In this document: in pieces, positions 36,656 through 45,859 of the stretch
How positions within the stretch are numbered: position 1 is the first letter of the stretch
Layout: every line of letters begins with the position of its first letter
Assembly: GCF_007475525.1 (NCBI RefSeq)
Contig: NZ_CP037899.1
Location: 434,001-498,000, forward strand
Length of the DNA stretch: 64,000 nucleotides
Source: Methylacidiphilum kamchatkense Kam1
GTDB lineage: Bacteria; Verrucomicrobiota; Verrucomicrobiia; Methylacidiphilales; Methylacidiphilaceae
Direction of reading: 5' to 3'
Program-made: the position numbers and the translations under genes
Notes under the pieces: model-generated
What the model saw: only the letters and a program-made list of their open reading frames with translations
What the model was told of the DNA's origin: nothing
The model's database searches: none

Positions 36656-38764
36656 TTATTCTAGAATTGCATCTACTCCAATGGCTCCTAGTCGAGAGAG
36701 AATGGTGGGGAGATTTGAAGAAAAAAGAGGGTCTGTTTTTTTAATAACAAGAAAAAAGCCATTATCCATGCCTCTTTCGTTGTACCTTTTCCATGAGAAC
36801 AAAGGATGATAGAACTTAAAGAGTTGACCACAGAATAATATCCCAAAAAAAGCTCCAAAGGAAGCGAAGAGAGCTGTTAGTTCAAAGAAAATGGGAACAA
36901 AAGTGGGTAGGCTAAAATATGGTTTTCCTTGAACGACTAGAGGATAAAAAAGATTCAGTAAGGAGCTGCTCAGCAGATGCTTCAAAAAGTCAGGCTTAGG
37001 TAATGAGATGGCACTGACAAGGAGCAAGGCTAAAAGAAAGCCAACAGTACCCCCTATTAAGACGATTCTAGAGACCCAGGATTTTTGAATGGGGCCAGCT
37101 TCGGATAGTTCATGAAAAGGATAAGGACTATAAAGTTCAAAGTGGCTAAAGCCTAAAAGTTTTAATTTTTTTGCTGCTTTACAGAGAAGCTCTGGAGAAG
37201 AGAATTCTGCCCCTAAGGCATACAAATTTTTGTTTTCTTTTAAATCCTTTTCTTTCTCTCCACTAGAAGCTGAAAGGACAAGATCTTTTTGCTTTTCAGC
37301 GTCACCTTGGAAAGAAGACTTGAAACTTTCTTCCATTGAAAAAAAGTGGCTGTCTTTTTTGTGAATAAAAGGATGTACCAGTGTTTTGACTTCGAACATG
37401 GCAACAGAAGGAAGAAAGCGTAGAAAAAGAAGAAACAAAGTCACAAAGAGGCCGATAGAGCCAACATAAAGGAGCACGTCGATGGCTGTAGGAACAAAAA
37501 TCCTCCAAGAAGAAGGTAAAAAGTCCCTGTGGAGAGAGATAATAATGATCACAAAACGTTCAAGCCACATGCCGACGTTAGCTAAAAGCGCTATGACGAA
37601 GAGAGAAAGGGGGTTAAAACGGATCTTTTTTATCCACAAAAATTGAGGGGCAATACTGTTACAAAAAAGCATAGACCAAAACGCCCAAAAATAAGGCCCT
37701 TTAATTCGATTTAAAAAAGCATAGCGTTCGTATGGATTGGCGCTATACCATGCGGTGAAAAGTTCTATAAGATAGACGTATCCAACCATCGAACCGGTAG
37801 CCAAAAGCCATTTCCCCATCTGATTGATATGTTCCGGCAGAATTAATTCCTTGAGTTTTGGAATAAGGGCCCGACTGGGAATGATTAGAACCAGAATCAT
37901 GGCAAATCCGCCAAATATGGCGCCGACACCAAAATAGGGAGGGAATATAGTTGCATGCCATCCAGGCAATATCGTGGAAGCAAAATCACAAGAAACAAAC
38001 GAGTGGACCGATAGGACCAGAGGAGTGAGAATACCGGCCAGGCAAAGATATCCCAATTCATAATGGGTCCATTGGCTAGCAGACCCAAGCCAGCCTAAGG
38101 AAAGAATAGCCCAAAGTTTCTTTTTGAACGGTTTTGTTTCTTTTTCTCGTAGAGTCGCAAAATCAGGAATCATTCCAAGATACCAATAAAGCAACGAGAC
38201 CGTTAAATAGGTAAGAACAGCAAATACATCCCACATGAGTGCGGCTCTCAAGTTTTGCCAAATGCCAGCCGACCAAGGCACCGGAAAGAGATACCATCCC
38301 ATCCATTGCCTTCCAATGTGAATGGCTGGGAAAATGGCACCACTAGCAACGGCAAATATGGCCGAAGCTTCTGCTGCTCTGTTCACCGAGTTTCTCCATT
38401 TTTGACGGGATAAAAGCAAAATGGCTGAAATGAGTGTGCCAGCATGGCCAATACCTATCCAGAAAACAAAATCAACAATAGGCCAACCCCATACGACTGG
38501 AGATTGATTACCCCATACTCCTATCCCTGTTGAAATGACATAGACAATCGATAAAAAAGCAAGAATCGCTATGGAGGTACTGAGGCTAATTGTCCATCTC
38601 CACCAATTGCCCATGGGAGTGGATAGGATCGAATAGACAACCTCGCTAATAGAGGCAAGAGTTGCATGTGAGGGAAGTAAAGGAGGCCTTTCTAAACTCA
38701 TTCCTCCGATTGTTCTCTCCTGCAAGCCAACCAATGGAAACTCACGCGGAGGATTTCCATTCAT
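36656..38764 (-). CDS. Fusion of ActC (NrfD/PsrC-like) and ActD of alternative complex III
   Basis: The first ~490 residues are a polytopic NrfD/PsrC-type quinol-binding protein with about ten membrane helices (for example WGWPIVDFVFWIGIGHAGTLISA and GWLGSASQWTHYELGYLCLAG). After a charged linker (about 495-555) comes an ActD domain: LYALGAEFSSPELLCKAAKKL, YSPYPFHELSEA and two further membrane spans. In known alternative complex III operons these are separate genes, actC and actD. The other subunits (actA, B, E, F) are not in the window. The start at ATG 38764 is preferred to an upstream ATG at 38821. Confidence 0.85.
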   Translation of the reverse strand: MNGNPPREFPLVGLQERTIGGMSLERPPLLPSHATLASISEVVYSILSTPMGNWWRWTISLSTSIAILAFLSIVYVISTGIGVWGNQSPVVWGWPIVDFVFWIGIGHAGTLISAILLLSRQKWRNSVNRAAEASAIFAVASGAIFPAIHIGRQWMGWYLFPVPWSAGIWQNLRAALMWDVFAVLTYLTVSLLYWYLGMIPDFATLREKETKPFKKKLWAILSLGWLGSASQWTHYELGYLCLAGILTPLVLSVHSFVSCDFASTILPGWHATIFPPYFGVGAIFGGFAMILVLIIPSRALIPKLKELILPEHINQMGKWLLATGSMVGYVYLIELFTAWYSANPYERYAFLNRIKGPYFWAFWSMLFCNSIAPQFLWIKKIRFNPLSLFVIALLANVGMWLERFVIIIISLHRDFLPSSWRIFVPTAIDVLLYVGSIGLFVTLFLLFLRFLPSVAMFEVKTLVHPFIHKKDSHFFSMEESFKSSFQGDAEKQKDLVLSASSGEKEKDLKENKNLYALGAEFSSPELLCKAAKKLKLLGFSHFELYSPYPFHELSEAGPIQKSWVSRIVLIGGTVGFLLALLLVSAISLPKPDFLKHLLSSSLLNLFYPLVVQGKPYFSLPTFVPIFFELTALFASFGAFFGILFCGQLFKFYHPLFSWKRYNERGMDNGFFLVIKKTDPLFSSNLPTILSRLGAIGVDAILE

Positions 38765-38946
38765 TTTTATTTGTCCATTACAATTATTAATAATTAAAGA
38801 AAAATACGAAAAGAAAAACAAGATATATTTCTAATCCCTCAATTCGTGAATCTATTGGATCTTTCTTCAAGGTTTACCTTAGAGGCTTCTTGTGTCTTTT
38901 GTAAAAGAAGCTGGACAAAAGACTCTTTTCTAGTGATTTTTTAGAA

Positions 38947-39849
38947 ATGCGTTTTCTTTTGGTTGATGGGTATTACTATGCGTTTCGCTCCTTTTATGCT
39001 ATGCCTTCTCTTTCTACAAGATCGGGAGAGCCAACTAATGCGATTTACGGACTGACTATTGTTATTCGAAGGATGCTTGCGGATCTACAACCCGACTTTG
39101 GAGCTGTGGTATTTGATGGTGGATTACCTGCTGATCGGATAGCCTTAAGGTCAGATTATAAGGCGAATAGGCCTGAAATTCCTAACGCTTTAAAAGTCCA
39201 AATTCCCTGGCTTAAAGAACTGTTAAAAGCCCTTGGCCTTACTCCGATAGAGGTTGAAGGACAAGAGGCAGATGATGTCATTGCTACCTACACGAAAAAG
39301 GCGATTGAAAAAAATATTGATGTGGTTTTGGCAACCAATGATAAGGATCTTTTGAGTCTGATCGGACCGCATGTAAGTGCATATACTGTAGAAAAGAAAA
39401 AGTTTAGGCTGATTACAGAAAAAGACATTGAAGAAAAATGGTTAGTCCATCCATGGCAGCTACCTGATCTGCTTGCCTTAACTGGAGACAGCGTCGATAA
39501 TATCCCTGGTGTTCCTGGCATTGGTAAAAAAACGGCAGCAAAATGGATTAGTCGATACGGTTCTCTCTCTGCTTTACTTAATGCCAGTGATATTCCAGAC
39601 AAACGGTTTGCCCAACTTATTGAAGAAAATAAAGAACTAATTATGACCAATTATAAGATGCTTGAGTTAAAAAATGATATTCCCTTGCCTATACCGATTG
39701 AAGAGCTTCGGATAAAGCCTAACTATGCTGAACAGGAGAGGCTTTTCAAACGGTTTGAATTTAAAAAGTTAGCCGAAGCCCTAAAAGAACATCCAGAAAA
39801 AAAATCTTCAGAAAAATCTTCAGAAAATACAGACATATTATTTGGATAA
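38947..39849 (+). CDS. Stand-alone 5'-3' exonuclease (PolI N-terminal type)
   Basis: The 300-residue protein matches the FEN/5' nuclease domain of DNA polymerase I without the polymerase. It shows LLVDGYYYAFRSFYAMP, the metal-binding GQEADDVIATY, VLATNDKDLLSLI and ALTGDSVDNIPGVPGIGKKTA with its helix-hairpin-helix. It would remove RNA primers or flaps. The C-terminal 15 residues are a low-complexity Lys/Ser/Glu tail. It is not linked to a polymerase gene here. Confidence 0.9.
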   Translation: MRFLLVDGYYYAFRSFYAMPSLSTRSGEPTNAIYGLTIVIRRMLADLQPDFGAVVFDGGLPADRIALRSDYKANRPEIPNALKVQIPWLKELLKALGLTPIEVEGQEADDVIATYTKKAIEKNIDVVLATNDKDLLSLIGPHVSAYTVEKKKFRLITEKDIEEKWLVHPWQLPDLLALTGDSVDNIPGVPGIGKKTAAKWISRYGSLSALLNASDIPDKRFAQLIEENKELIMTNYKMLELKNDIPLPIPIEELRIKPNYAEQERLFKRFEFKKLAEALKEHPEKKSSEKSSENTDILFG

Positions 39850-39922
39850 ATAACTGAGTACTGGTTGAGAAGGATAGTTTTTTCTTTTTCCAGATACGGT
39901 TTAAACAATATAATCTTACTAT

Positions 39923-40285
39923 ATGAACAAAGAGGTCTCTTTTACCAGGGGGTCTGAAAAACTATGCCAGATTACTGAGAAGGCGGCTTTAAGATTAAAG
40001 GAAATTCTAGAACAGAGTGGCAGGCAGAGTGGAGCGCTTCGTATTTCTGTTGTTGGAGGAGGATGTGCGGGGCTGCAGTATGAGATGGACATTGTGGATG
40101 GCCCAGAAGCAAAGGATATTTTGATCGATTCCAAAGGGGTCAAACTCATAGTAGATCCGAAAAGTGCGCTTTTTTTAAGTGGTTCTATTCTGGATTATTC
40201 GGAAGATTTGCTAAATCAAGGCTTTGTTGTGAAGAATCCCAATGCGGTTTCTCATTGTTCTTGTGGAAAAAGTTTCGCTATCTGA
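39923..40285 (+). CDS. A-type Fe-S carrier (ErpA family), copy 4
   Basis: The 120-residue carrier has VVGGGCAGLQYEMDIVDG and SHCSCGKSFAI with the three conserved cysteines. Unlike the three nif-linked copies it has no sigma-54 site and sits 9 kb away, so it is the best candidate for the housekeeping carrier. It is followed by an MFS gene with 45 bases between, probably independent. Confidence 0.92.
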   Translation: MNKEVSFTRGSEKLCQITEKAALRLKEILEQSGRQSGALRISVVGGGCAGLQYEMDIVDGPEAKDILIDSKGVKLIVDPKSALFLSGSILDYSEDLLNQGFVVKNPNAVSHCSCGKSFAI

Positions 40286-40330
40286 ATTATCTCAAAGGAG
40301 AGTTAAAACGATCGATGATAAGGAGGATTC

Positions 40331-41584
40331 TTGGACCCCGAACATTCGAATAAAGGAGGGTTTTTTTCGAAACTTAAAAATTCGGCGTCCTATTCGGCTT
40401 CTTTACAGCTGGTAATTCTTTTTGGCTGTGTAAGTCTGGCTGCGGATGTCACTTATGAAGGAGCAAGATCTATTTTAGGCCCTTTTCTGGGTGTTGTCGG
40501 AGCAACAGGTAGTGCGATTGGTTTCATAGCTGGCATAGGGGAACTGACTGGTTATGTGGTTCGACTTGTAGCGGGAAGCTTGGGAGATAAAACAAAAAGT
40601 CACTGGGTTTTTGTATTCGCAGGGTATTTTATAAATCAAATTGCGGTGCCTTTATTAGCTATCGCCAAAAATTGGCCTCAAGTCGGCCTTCTGATCGTTC
40701 TGGAAAGATTTGGCAAAGGCATACGAACTCCCTCTCGCGATGTATTATTGTCCCATGCCACAGAAGGGGTCGGGAGAGGATTTGGTTTTGGCATTCATGA
40801 AGCCTTAGATCAAGTTGGAGCGATGACAGGCCCTTTTTTGATTGCTTTAGCCATAATGCATTGGAAAAGTTATCGGACTGCTTTAGGCTTGTTAATCATT
40901 CCAGCTTTTTTGGCTTTGTTGATTCTTTTTGTGACTCATAAAAGATATCAAAAGCTCAGTGCTTTTCTGGATGACTGTCAGCCAAAAGAACAAAATGACA
41001 AAGCTGGCAGCAAGCGACAAGGATTAACTGAAAGTTTCTGGTGGTATATCACCGCTCTTGAGTTTTTGGCTGCTGGATATGTTGATTTTCCCTTGATTGC
41101 TTATCATTTTGGACAAAAAAGTATTTTTAAAGAATATGAGATTCCTTTGCTTTACATGCTAGCAATGGGTGTAGACGCCATCGTGGCATTGGTAGCAGGC
41201 AGACTGTTTGATAAAAGTGGTATCGGCTCAATGAGCTGGCCAATCATCCTTGGTTCTCTGTCTTCTCCTTTAATATTCCTCTTTCCAATTCGAACGGTGG
41301 CCATCATTGGAACAATTTTTTGGGGGATCGGCTTAGGTGTCCAAGAATCTGCGGTCAGAGCAGCTATTGCCTCTCTTGTTCCTATAGACATAAGAGGAAC
41401 GGCTTTTGGTATTTTTTATCTTGTCTTCGGTTTGTCTTGGTTCTTAGGAAGCTGTGCCATGGGTTTTCTTTACGATAAGTCTCTAGCCTATGTAGCGCTT
41501 AGCTCTTTTATTTTACAAATTCTTTCTCTTCCATTATTAGAAAGGAGCCAGAAGAAAATTAAAGAACAGAAAAAGTCTGTATAA
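40331..41584 (+). CDS. MFS transporter
   Basis: The 417-residue protein has about twelve hydrophobic helices and the MFS loop motif between helices 2 and 3 (GSLGDKTKSHW). The N-terminus is preceded by AAGGAGG, five bases before a TTG start, which decides the start. The segment RFGKGIRTPSRDVLLSHA resembles a subfamily seen beside metabolic genes; the substrate cannot be named. It is probably an inner-membrane efflux or uptake carrier. Confidence 0.85.
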   Translation: MDPEHSNKGGFFSKLKNSASYSASLQLVILFGCVSLAADVTYEGARSILGPFLGVVGATGSAIGFIAGIGELTGYVVRLVAGSLGDKTKSHWVFVFAGYFINQIAVPLLAIAKNWPQVGLLIVLERFGKGIRTPSRDVLLSHATEGVGRGFGFGIHEALDQVGAMTGPFLIALAIMHWKSYRTALGLLIIPAFLALLILFVTHKRYQKLSAFLDDCQPKEQNDKAGSKRQGLTESFWWYITALEFLAAGYVDFPLIAYHFGQKSIFKEYEIPLLYMLAMGVDAIVALVAGRLFDKSGIGSMSWPIILGSLSSPLIFLFPIRTVAIIGTIFWGIGLGVQESAVRAAIASLVPIDIRGTAFGIFYLVFGLSWFLGSCAMGFLYDKSLAYVALSSFILQILSLPLLERSQKKIKEQKKSV

Positions 41585-41618
41585 AAGAAGATTCTAGGGT
41601 AGCAAGCAGCTGAGGTGT

Positions 41619-42251
41619 TTAAACCGTCCAGGAGTCATCTGAAAACCCATCGTCTTCAAAATCATCCCCTGGGATGGTAGTGTCCACAGACAGATCTTCG
41701 CTATTGTCAGTTTGGTTATCAGTTATTTCTTGTTCATCGGCCAGATCTGTTGAGGGTGCTTCTTTGGGGAGGGCTGTTTCTGGAGGAAGGATAATGTTTA
41801 TATTTTCTCTGGGACGCCCAAATCCAAAGAGATTTTCAAGGGCTGCTAATCCGAGGGCTCCTAAACCCATAAATCCCGCCGCTTTGGCAGCATCTTTCAA
41901 CTCAGAAGTATTTTGTGGACGTTGCTCAGGTTTTTGATTTGTAGACCTTTCTTTGGGATTAGAAGAAGGACTTTCCCAATGAAGCATTTCTTCGGAAGTT
42001 TTTTCTTTGTTAGATGCCATTTCTTCTCGGATCTTTTCTTTGAATCCCTCAAAGGAAGGATTGTTTAAAGCATAAGGAAAATAGAGAATAGAATGGCCTT
42101 CAGAGTCTTGTTTTTGAAGGACTGAAGCGAGCCATTGTCGTTCTTCAGCTGATAGGGCTTGGGGATCGATATCCAGCACGATCCGATCTTCTTTACAATC
42201 GATACCTGCTTTTAAACAGGAGATCTGATCAACAGGACAGAGAATTTTCAT
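41619..42251 (-). CDS. Hypothetical protein with acidic tail
   Basis: The 210-residue product has a short N-terminal region with two cysteines (MKILCPVDQISCLKAGIDC), a polar middle with a lysine-rich stretch, a small hydrophobic patch (AAGFMGLGALGLAALENLFGFG) and a C-terminus very rich in Asp and Glu. No family is recognised. The gene is convergent with the MFS gene and 156 bases from ruvC on the other strand. Confidence 0.6.
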   Translation of the reverse strand: MKILCPVDQISCLKAGIDCKEDRIVLDIDPQALSAEERQWLASVLQKQDSEGHSILYFPYALNNPSFEGFKEKIREEMASNKEKTSEEMLHWESPSSNPKERSTNQKPEQRPQNTSELKDAAKAAGFMGLGALGLAALENLFGFGRPRENINIILPPETALPKEAPSTDLADEQEITDNQTDNSEDLSVDTTIPGDDFEDDGFSDDSWTV

Positions 42252-42407
42252 AATTTTTACAAGCTTTCTTTAATTATAATCAATTCCTACTAAAAATACA
42301 ACTTGCCTTAAATAGAGAAGGGCATTTTAGTCTTGCCAATGGCTAAAAATCTATCTTTTAATAAATCCTGACGATGCAAAGGAAGCGATTCTTTTTAAAA
42401 GTCTTTA

Positions 42408-42914
42408 ATGAATAAACCGATAAGAATTCTAGGGATTGACCCAGCTATTCGGAAAATGGGCTATGGGATCGTTGAATCCAATGGGGACAGTGTCCAATTG
42501 ATAAGCTGTGGGGTAATCGATGGAAACGGAAATGATCAAGCTCGAAGACTTAGACAACTTTATGATGGACTGTTTGAAATTGTGCAAAAATTCGCTCCCG
42601 AACAGGTGGCTATGGAATCAGTCATTTTTGTACAAAATAGGAAAACAGCCATCGATATGGGTGCGGCTCGTGGGGTTGCCTTACTGTTGTTTTCTTTGAA
42701 GGATCTGCCGGTTTTTGAATATAGTCCTAGAACGGTTAAAATTGCTGCAACTGGCCGTGGTTCGGCTCGAAAAGAGCAGGTATCTTTTATGGTCCGAGCA
42801 GTGTTATCACTGAATTCTTCTCCCCCAGCGGATGCTGCTGATGCTCTGGCGGTGGCTCTCACGCATGTCCACAATTTATGGAATGTTCGAAAAGGTTATG
42901 ATTTCATATCTTAA
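42408..42914 (+). CDS. ruvC: Holliday junction resolvase RuvC
   Basis: The 168-residue endonuclease resolves Holliday junctions. Its acidic active site is visible as Asp10 (ILGIDPAIRKMGYG), Glu69-region VAMESVIF and the C-terminal DAADALAVALTH. It is the first gene of ruvCAB and overlaps ruvA by 17 bases. Confidence 0.95.
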   Translation: MNKPIRILGIDPAIRKMGYGIVESNGDSVQLISCGVIDGNGNDQARRLRQLYDGLFEIVQKFAPEQVAMESVIFVQNRKTAIDMGAARGVALLLFSLKDLPVFEYSPRTVKIAATGRGSARKEQVSFMVRAVLSLNSSPPADAADALAVALTHVHNLWNVRKGYDFIS

Positions 42915-43500
42915 AGGAATTCTCATTTATTGCTCTTTTCCAACGATTATCGTTGAATCCCATGGGATAGGCTTTGAAATCTTCTCTTCTCTTTCCCTTT
43001 ATCAAAGCCTTCCTCCTCTCCATTCGGAGGTTTCTCTATATACCCATTTGAATGTCTCTGAAAACCGCTTTGAGCTTTTCGGATTTCATGACCTTGAAGA
43101 ACAGCTTACCTTCAGAATTCTTGTTGAAAAAGTGCATGGAGTGGGGCCAAAAACAGCGATTACAATTCTTAATGTTCTTCCTCCAAAAGAATTTAAAGAA
43201 GCTATATATAGGGAAGACTATAGGGTTCTTTCAAAAATCAAGGGGATTGGAGAAAAGACTGCGCATAGGCTGGTGGTAGAACTAAAAGATAAGCTGGATG
43301 TGGGCCGTTCTGGTATTGGTCCTTTTTCAAAGGAGACCAAAGATCAAATTTTTGAAGATTCTCTAAAAGCCTTGGTTGCATTAGGATTCAAAGAGACAGA
43401 AGCAGTGAAGTTAGTTCGAAAAGTAAGAGAAAAAGAGCCGGAGAAAGATCTTGAAGGGGTTATAAGGGAATGTTTGAAGCTGACCTGTATGGAAAGGTAA
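42898..43500 (+). CDS. ruvA: Holliday junction branch migration protein RuvA
   Basis: The start is placed at ATG 42898 (MISYLKGIL), the standard RuvA start, overlapping ruvC; earlier in-frame ATGs lie inside ruvC. The 200-residue product has the OB-fold N-terminus, the two helix-hairpin-helix motifs (HGVGPKTAITIL and KGIGEKTAHRLV) and the C-terminal domain III (ALVALGFKETEA) that contacts RuvB. Confidence 0.95.
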   Translation: MISYLKGILIYCSFPTIIVESHGIGFEIFSSLSLYQSLPPLHSEVSLYTHLNVSENRFELFGFHDLEEQLTFRILVEKVHGVGPKTAITILNVLPPKEFKEAIYREDYRVLSKIKGIGEKTAHRLVVELKDKLDVGRSGIGPFSKETKDQIFEDSLKALVALGFKETEAVKLVRKVREKEPEKDLEGVIRECLKLTCMER

Positions 43501-43531
43501 CCTAACTCATTGATCTAAGGAATGAGGAAAA

Positions 43532-44548
43532 ATGAATCCAAAAATAAAGGATGTATTGGCTCAGCCGACCGATAGTTTATTTGAAGAAAATTTGAGGCCT
43601 CAAAAGCTCGACGATTTTTTAGGACAAGAAAAAATCAAAGAACGGCTTTATATTCTTGTTCAGGCAGCAAAGATCAAAAAGGAACCGCTCCCGCATCTTC
43701 TTTTTAGCGGCCCTCCGGGACTGGGAAAGACAACCTTGGCACATATTCTTTCTAAAGAAATGAATGCTTCCCTTAAAATAACTTCTGGTCCTGCACTGGA
43801 TAAGGCGGCCAATTTAGCAGGCATATTAACCACATTGGAATCTTTTGATTTTCTTTTTATCGATGAAATCCATCGACTTAGTCGTCCTGTAGAAGAGTAT
43901 CTTTACCCAGCGATGGAAGATTTCCGAATGGATATTTTGATCGATCAAGGGCCTAATGCCAGAAGCATTCGGCTCAATCTCCCAAAATTTACCTTAGTTG
44001 GTGCGACCACCCGTGTAGGTCTTCTGACCGAACCTTTGAGAAGTCGGTTTGGTTTGATCAATCGTTTGGAATATTACAAGCTTGAAGAGCTTGTTAAAAT
44101 TGTTCAACGTTCCTCACGGATATTGGAAATGGAAATAAACGAAGTGGCCGCAAGGGAGGTAGCCAAACGCTGTAGAGGAACGCCCAGAACGGTCAATCAC
44201 CTTTTGAAGTGGATTCGTGATTATGCCTATGCCAAAGGGCATCAAAAAATATCTCTGAATGTCGTTAATGATGCCTTAGCAATGATAGAAATCGATGAAG
44301 ATGGATTGGATGAAATGGACAAGAAGATATTGGAAACCATTGTTTATAAATTCGAAGGGGGTCCTGTGGGACTACAATCCTTAGCCGTCGCTGTTGGTGA
44401 AGACCCTGGAACCTTAGAAGAAGTTCATGAACCCTATCTGATCATGGAAGGCTATATAAAAAGGACTCCCCAGGGGAGAGTGGTGACGACTCGGGCATAC
44501 GAAAAGCTAAAAGTAGCCCCACCTTCCGCTCAAGTCGAGTTATTTTAA
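43532..44548 (+). CDS. ruvB: Holliday junction helicase RuvB
   Basis: The 338-residue AAA+ motor shows [19 protein letters not shown], Walker [12 protein letters not shown], Walker [17 protein letters not shown] and the C-terminal winged helix [17 protein letters not shown]. It drives branch migration with RuvA. It follows ruvA by 31 bases. Confidence 0.96.
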   Translation: MNPKIKDVLAQPTDSLFEENLRPQKLDDFLGQEKIKERLYILVQAAKIKKEPLPHLLFSGPPGLGKTTLAHILSKEMNASLKITSGPALDKAANLAGILTTLESFDFLFIDEIHRLSRPVEEYLYPAMEDFRMDILIDQGPNARSIRLNLPKFTLVGATTRVGLLTEPLRSRFGLINRLEYYKLEELVKIVQRSSRILEMEINEVAAREVAKRCRGTPRTVNHLLKWIRDYAYAKGHQKISLNVVNDALAMIEIDEDGLDEMDKKILETIVYKFEGGPVGLQSLAVAVGEDPGTLEEVHEPYLIMEGYIKRTPQGRVVTTRAYEKLKVAPPSAQVELF

Positions 44549-44645
44549 TCTTTTCTTTTTGACTTATTGTGATAACTTGTGTTCCATTAAACTTCAAATC
44601 TGTTTAATATCTTCGACGAGCTTTGATAATCTTTTTTCAACAATA

Positions 44646-45062
44646 ATGAAAAGCTTTAGAGAAGAAATATGGTTCAATATTCCCTCGCGTCGAGCATTTG
44701 TTCTGCTGACTCCAAAACTCGAAGAATGCGTGAAAAAGAGTGGTATACAGGAAGGCCTGTTGCTTTGTAATGCGATGCATATTACTGCTAGCGTATTTAT
44801 AAACGATAATGAGCCTGGGTTGCACGAGGATTTCGAGAGGTGGCTCGAAAAACTAGCTCCAGAAAAGCCTTACTCTCAATACAAGCATAACGTTGGGGAA
44901 GACAATGCCGATGCGCATCTCAAAAGGACAATTATGGGCAGAGAAGTTGTCATTGCAATTACAGGAGGAAAACTAGATCTGGGTCCATGGGAGCAGGTTT
45001 TCTATGGAGAATTTGACGGGAAGAGAAGAAAACGGGTTTTGGTAAAAATTATTGGAGAATGA
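44646..45062 (+). CDS. YjbQ/UPF0047 family protein
   Basis: With ATG 44646 as start the 138-residue protein matches the YjbQ family: [39 protein letters not shown] and [16 protein letters not shown] with metal-binding histidines. A thiamine-phosphate synthase-like activity has been reported for members, but the physiological role is not fixed. The upstream in-frame region (44559) is AT-rich and excluded. It is nine bases from the next gene. Confidence 0.85.
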   Translation: MKSFREEIWFNIPSRRAFVLLTPKLEECVKKSGIQEGLLLCNAMHITASVFINDNEPGLHEDFERWLEKLAPEKPYSQYKHNVGEDNADAHLKRTIMGREVVIAITGGKLDLGPWEQVFYGEFDGKRRKRVLVKIIGE

Positions 45063-45071
45063 TTGTAGGCT

Positions 45072-45634
45072 ATGAGTGAAAAACCTTTTCTAGTGAGATC
45101 TCTCTCTGTCTTTGCTCTTTTACTCATTACTGGTTGCGCCAATTCTCTTCCTCCAGAGTTAACATGGGAAAAGGTGCTCTATGCTATTAGAGAAAAGTTC
45201 CCCGATGTAGCCTCTGTTTCAACAGAAAAACTAGAACGATGGATCACCGTAGGGGGGATTACGCACCCGTGCTTTTGGATGTGCGAACGGTCGATGAATA
45301 TGAAGTGAGTCATCTCTATCATGCCTGGAGAGTGTCTCCCAATGAAAAAATACGATTAGGTTATAGGGGATTGAAAAGAGAACAGCCTATTGTAGTCTAT
45401 GATTCGGTTGGGTTTAGAGCGGCTTCTTTTGCCAGAAGACTCCAGCAAGCTGGGTTCTGGCAGGTCTGTTATCTAGAAGGCTCTATTTTCAAATGGGCTA
45501 ACGAAGGAAGAGCTCTTTATAAAGGAGAGAAAAGAGTTACGATGGTGCATCCCTGTGATTCCTACTGGGGAAAGCTGTTGAATCCTGAACATAGAGCCCT
45601 TTCTTTGGTGGACCTCGGCGAGCCTGTTTATTAA
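45072..45634 (+). pseudogene. Rhodanese-like lipoprotein, frameshifted at a G6 run
   Basis: The first frame encodes a lipoprotein signal with lipobox ITGC and the start of a domain, then stops soon after GTAGGGGGGATT (G6 at 45252-45257). One extra G joins it to DYAPVLLDVRTVDEYEVSHL, a rhodanese fold, for 187 residues in all. The position of the catalytic cysteine reads VVYDSVGFRAAS, with aspartate instead of cysteine, so the domain is probably non-enzymatic. It follows the YjbQ gene by nine bases. Confidence 0.8.
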
Positions 45635-45703
45635 CAATTCAAAATAATTCAAACATTGATTATTTCTTAAGATTATTCATAGTTCATTTGTAATAGTAAA
45701 TAG

Positions 45704-45777
45704 GCCTCGGTAGCTCAGCTGGTCAGAGCAGGTGACTCTTAATCACTGGGTCGGGGGTTCGAATCCCTCCCGGGGCA
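45704..45777 (+). tRNA. tRNA-Lys (anticodon CTT)
   Basis: A full cloverleaf can be drawn: acceptor arms GCCTCGG and CCGGGGC, D-stem GCTC/GAGC, anticodon stem GGTGA/TCACT with loop CTCTTAA and T-stem GGGGG/CCCTC with loop TTCGAAT. The 3' CCA is not encoded. The anticodon CTT reads AAG. Confidence 0.95.
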
Positions 45778-45859
45778 CTATCTAAAAATAAAAACTGAAG
45801 ATTTTAAGTTTTTCTCTTTCTTTTCTATGAAAAAGAAGAGATAATAGACAGCCTTCTTT

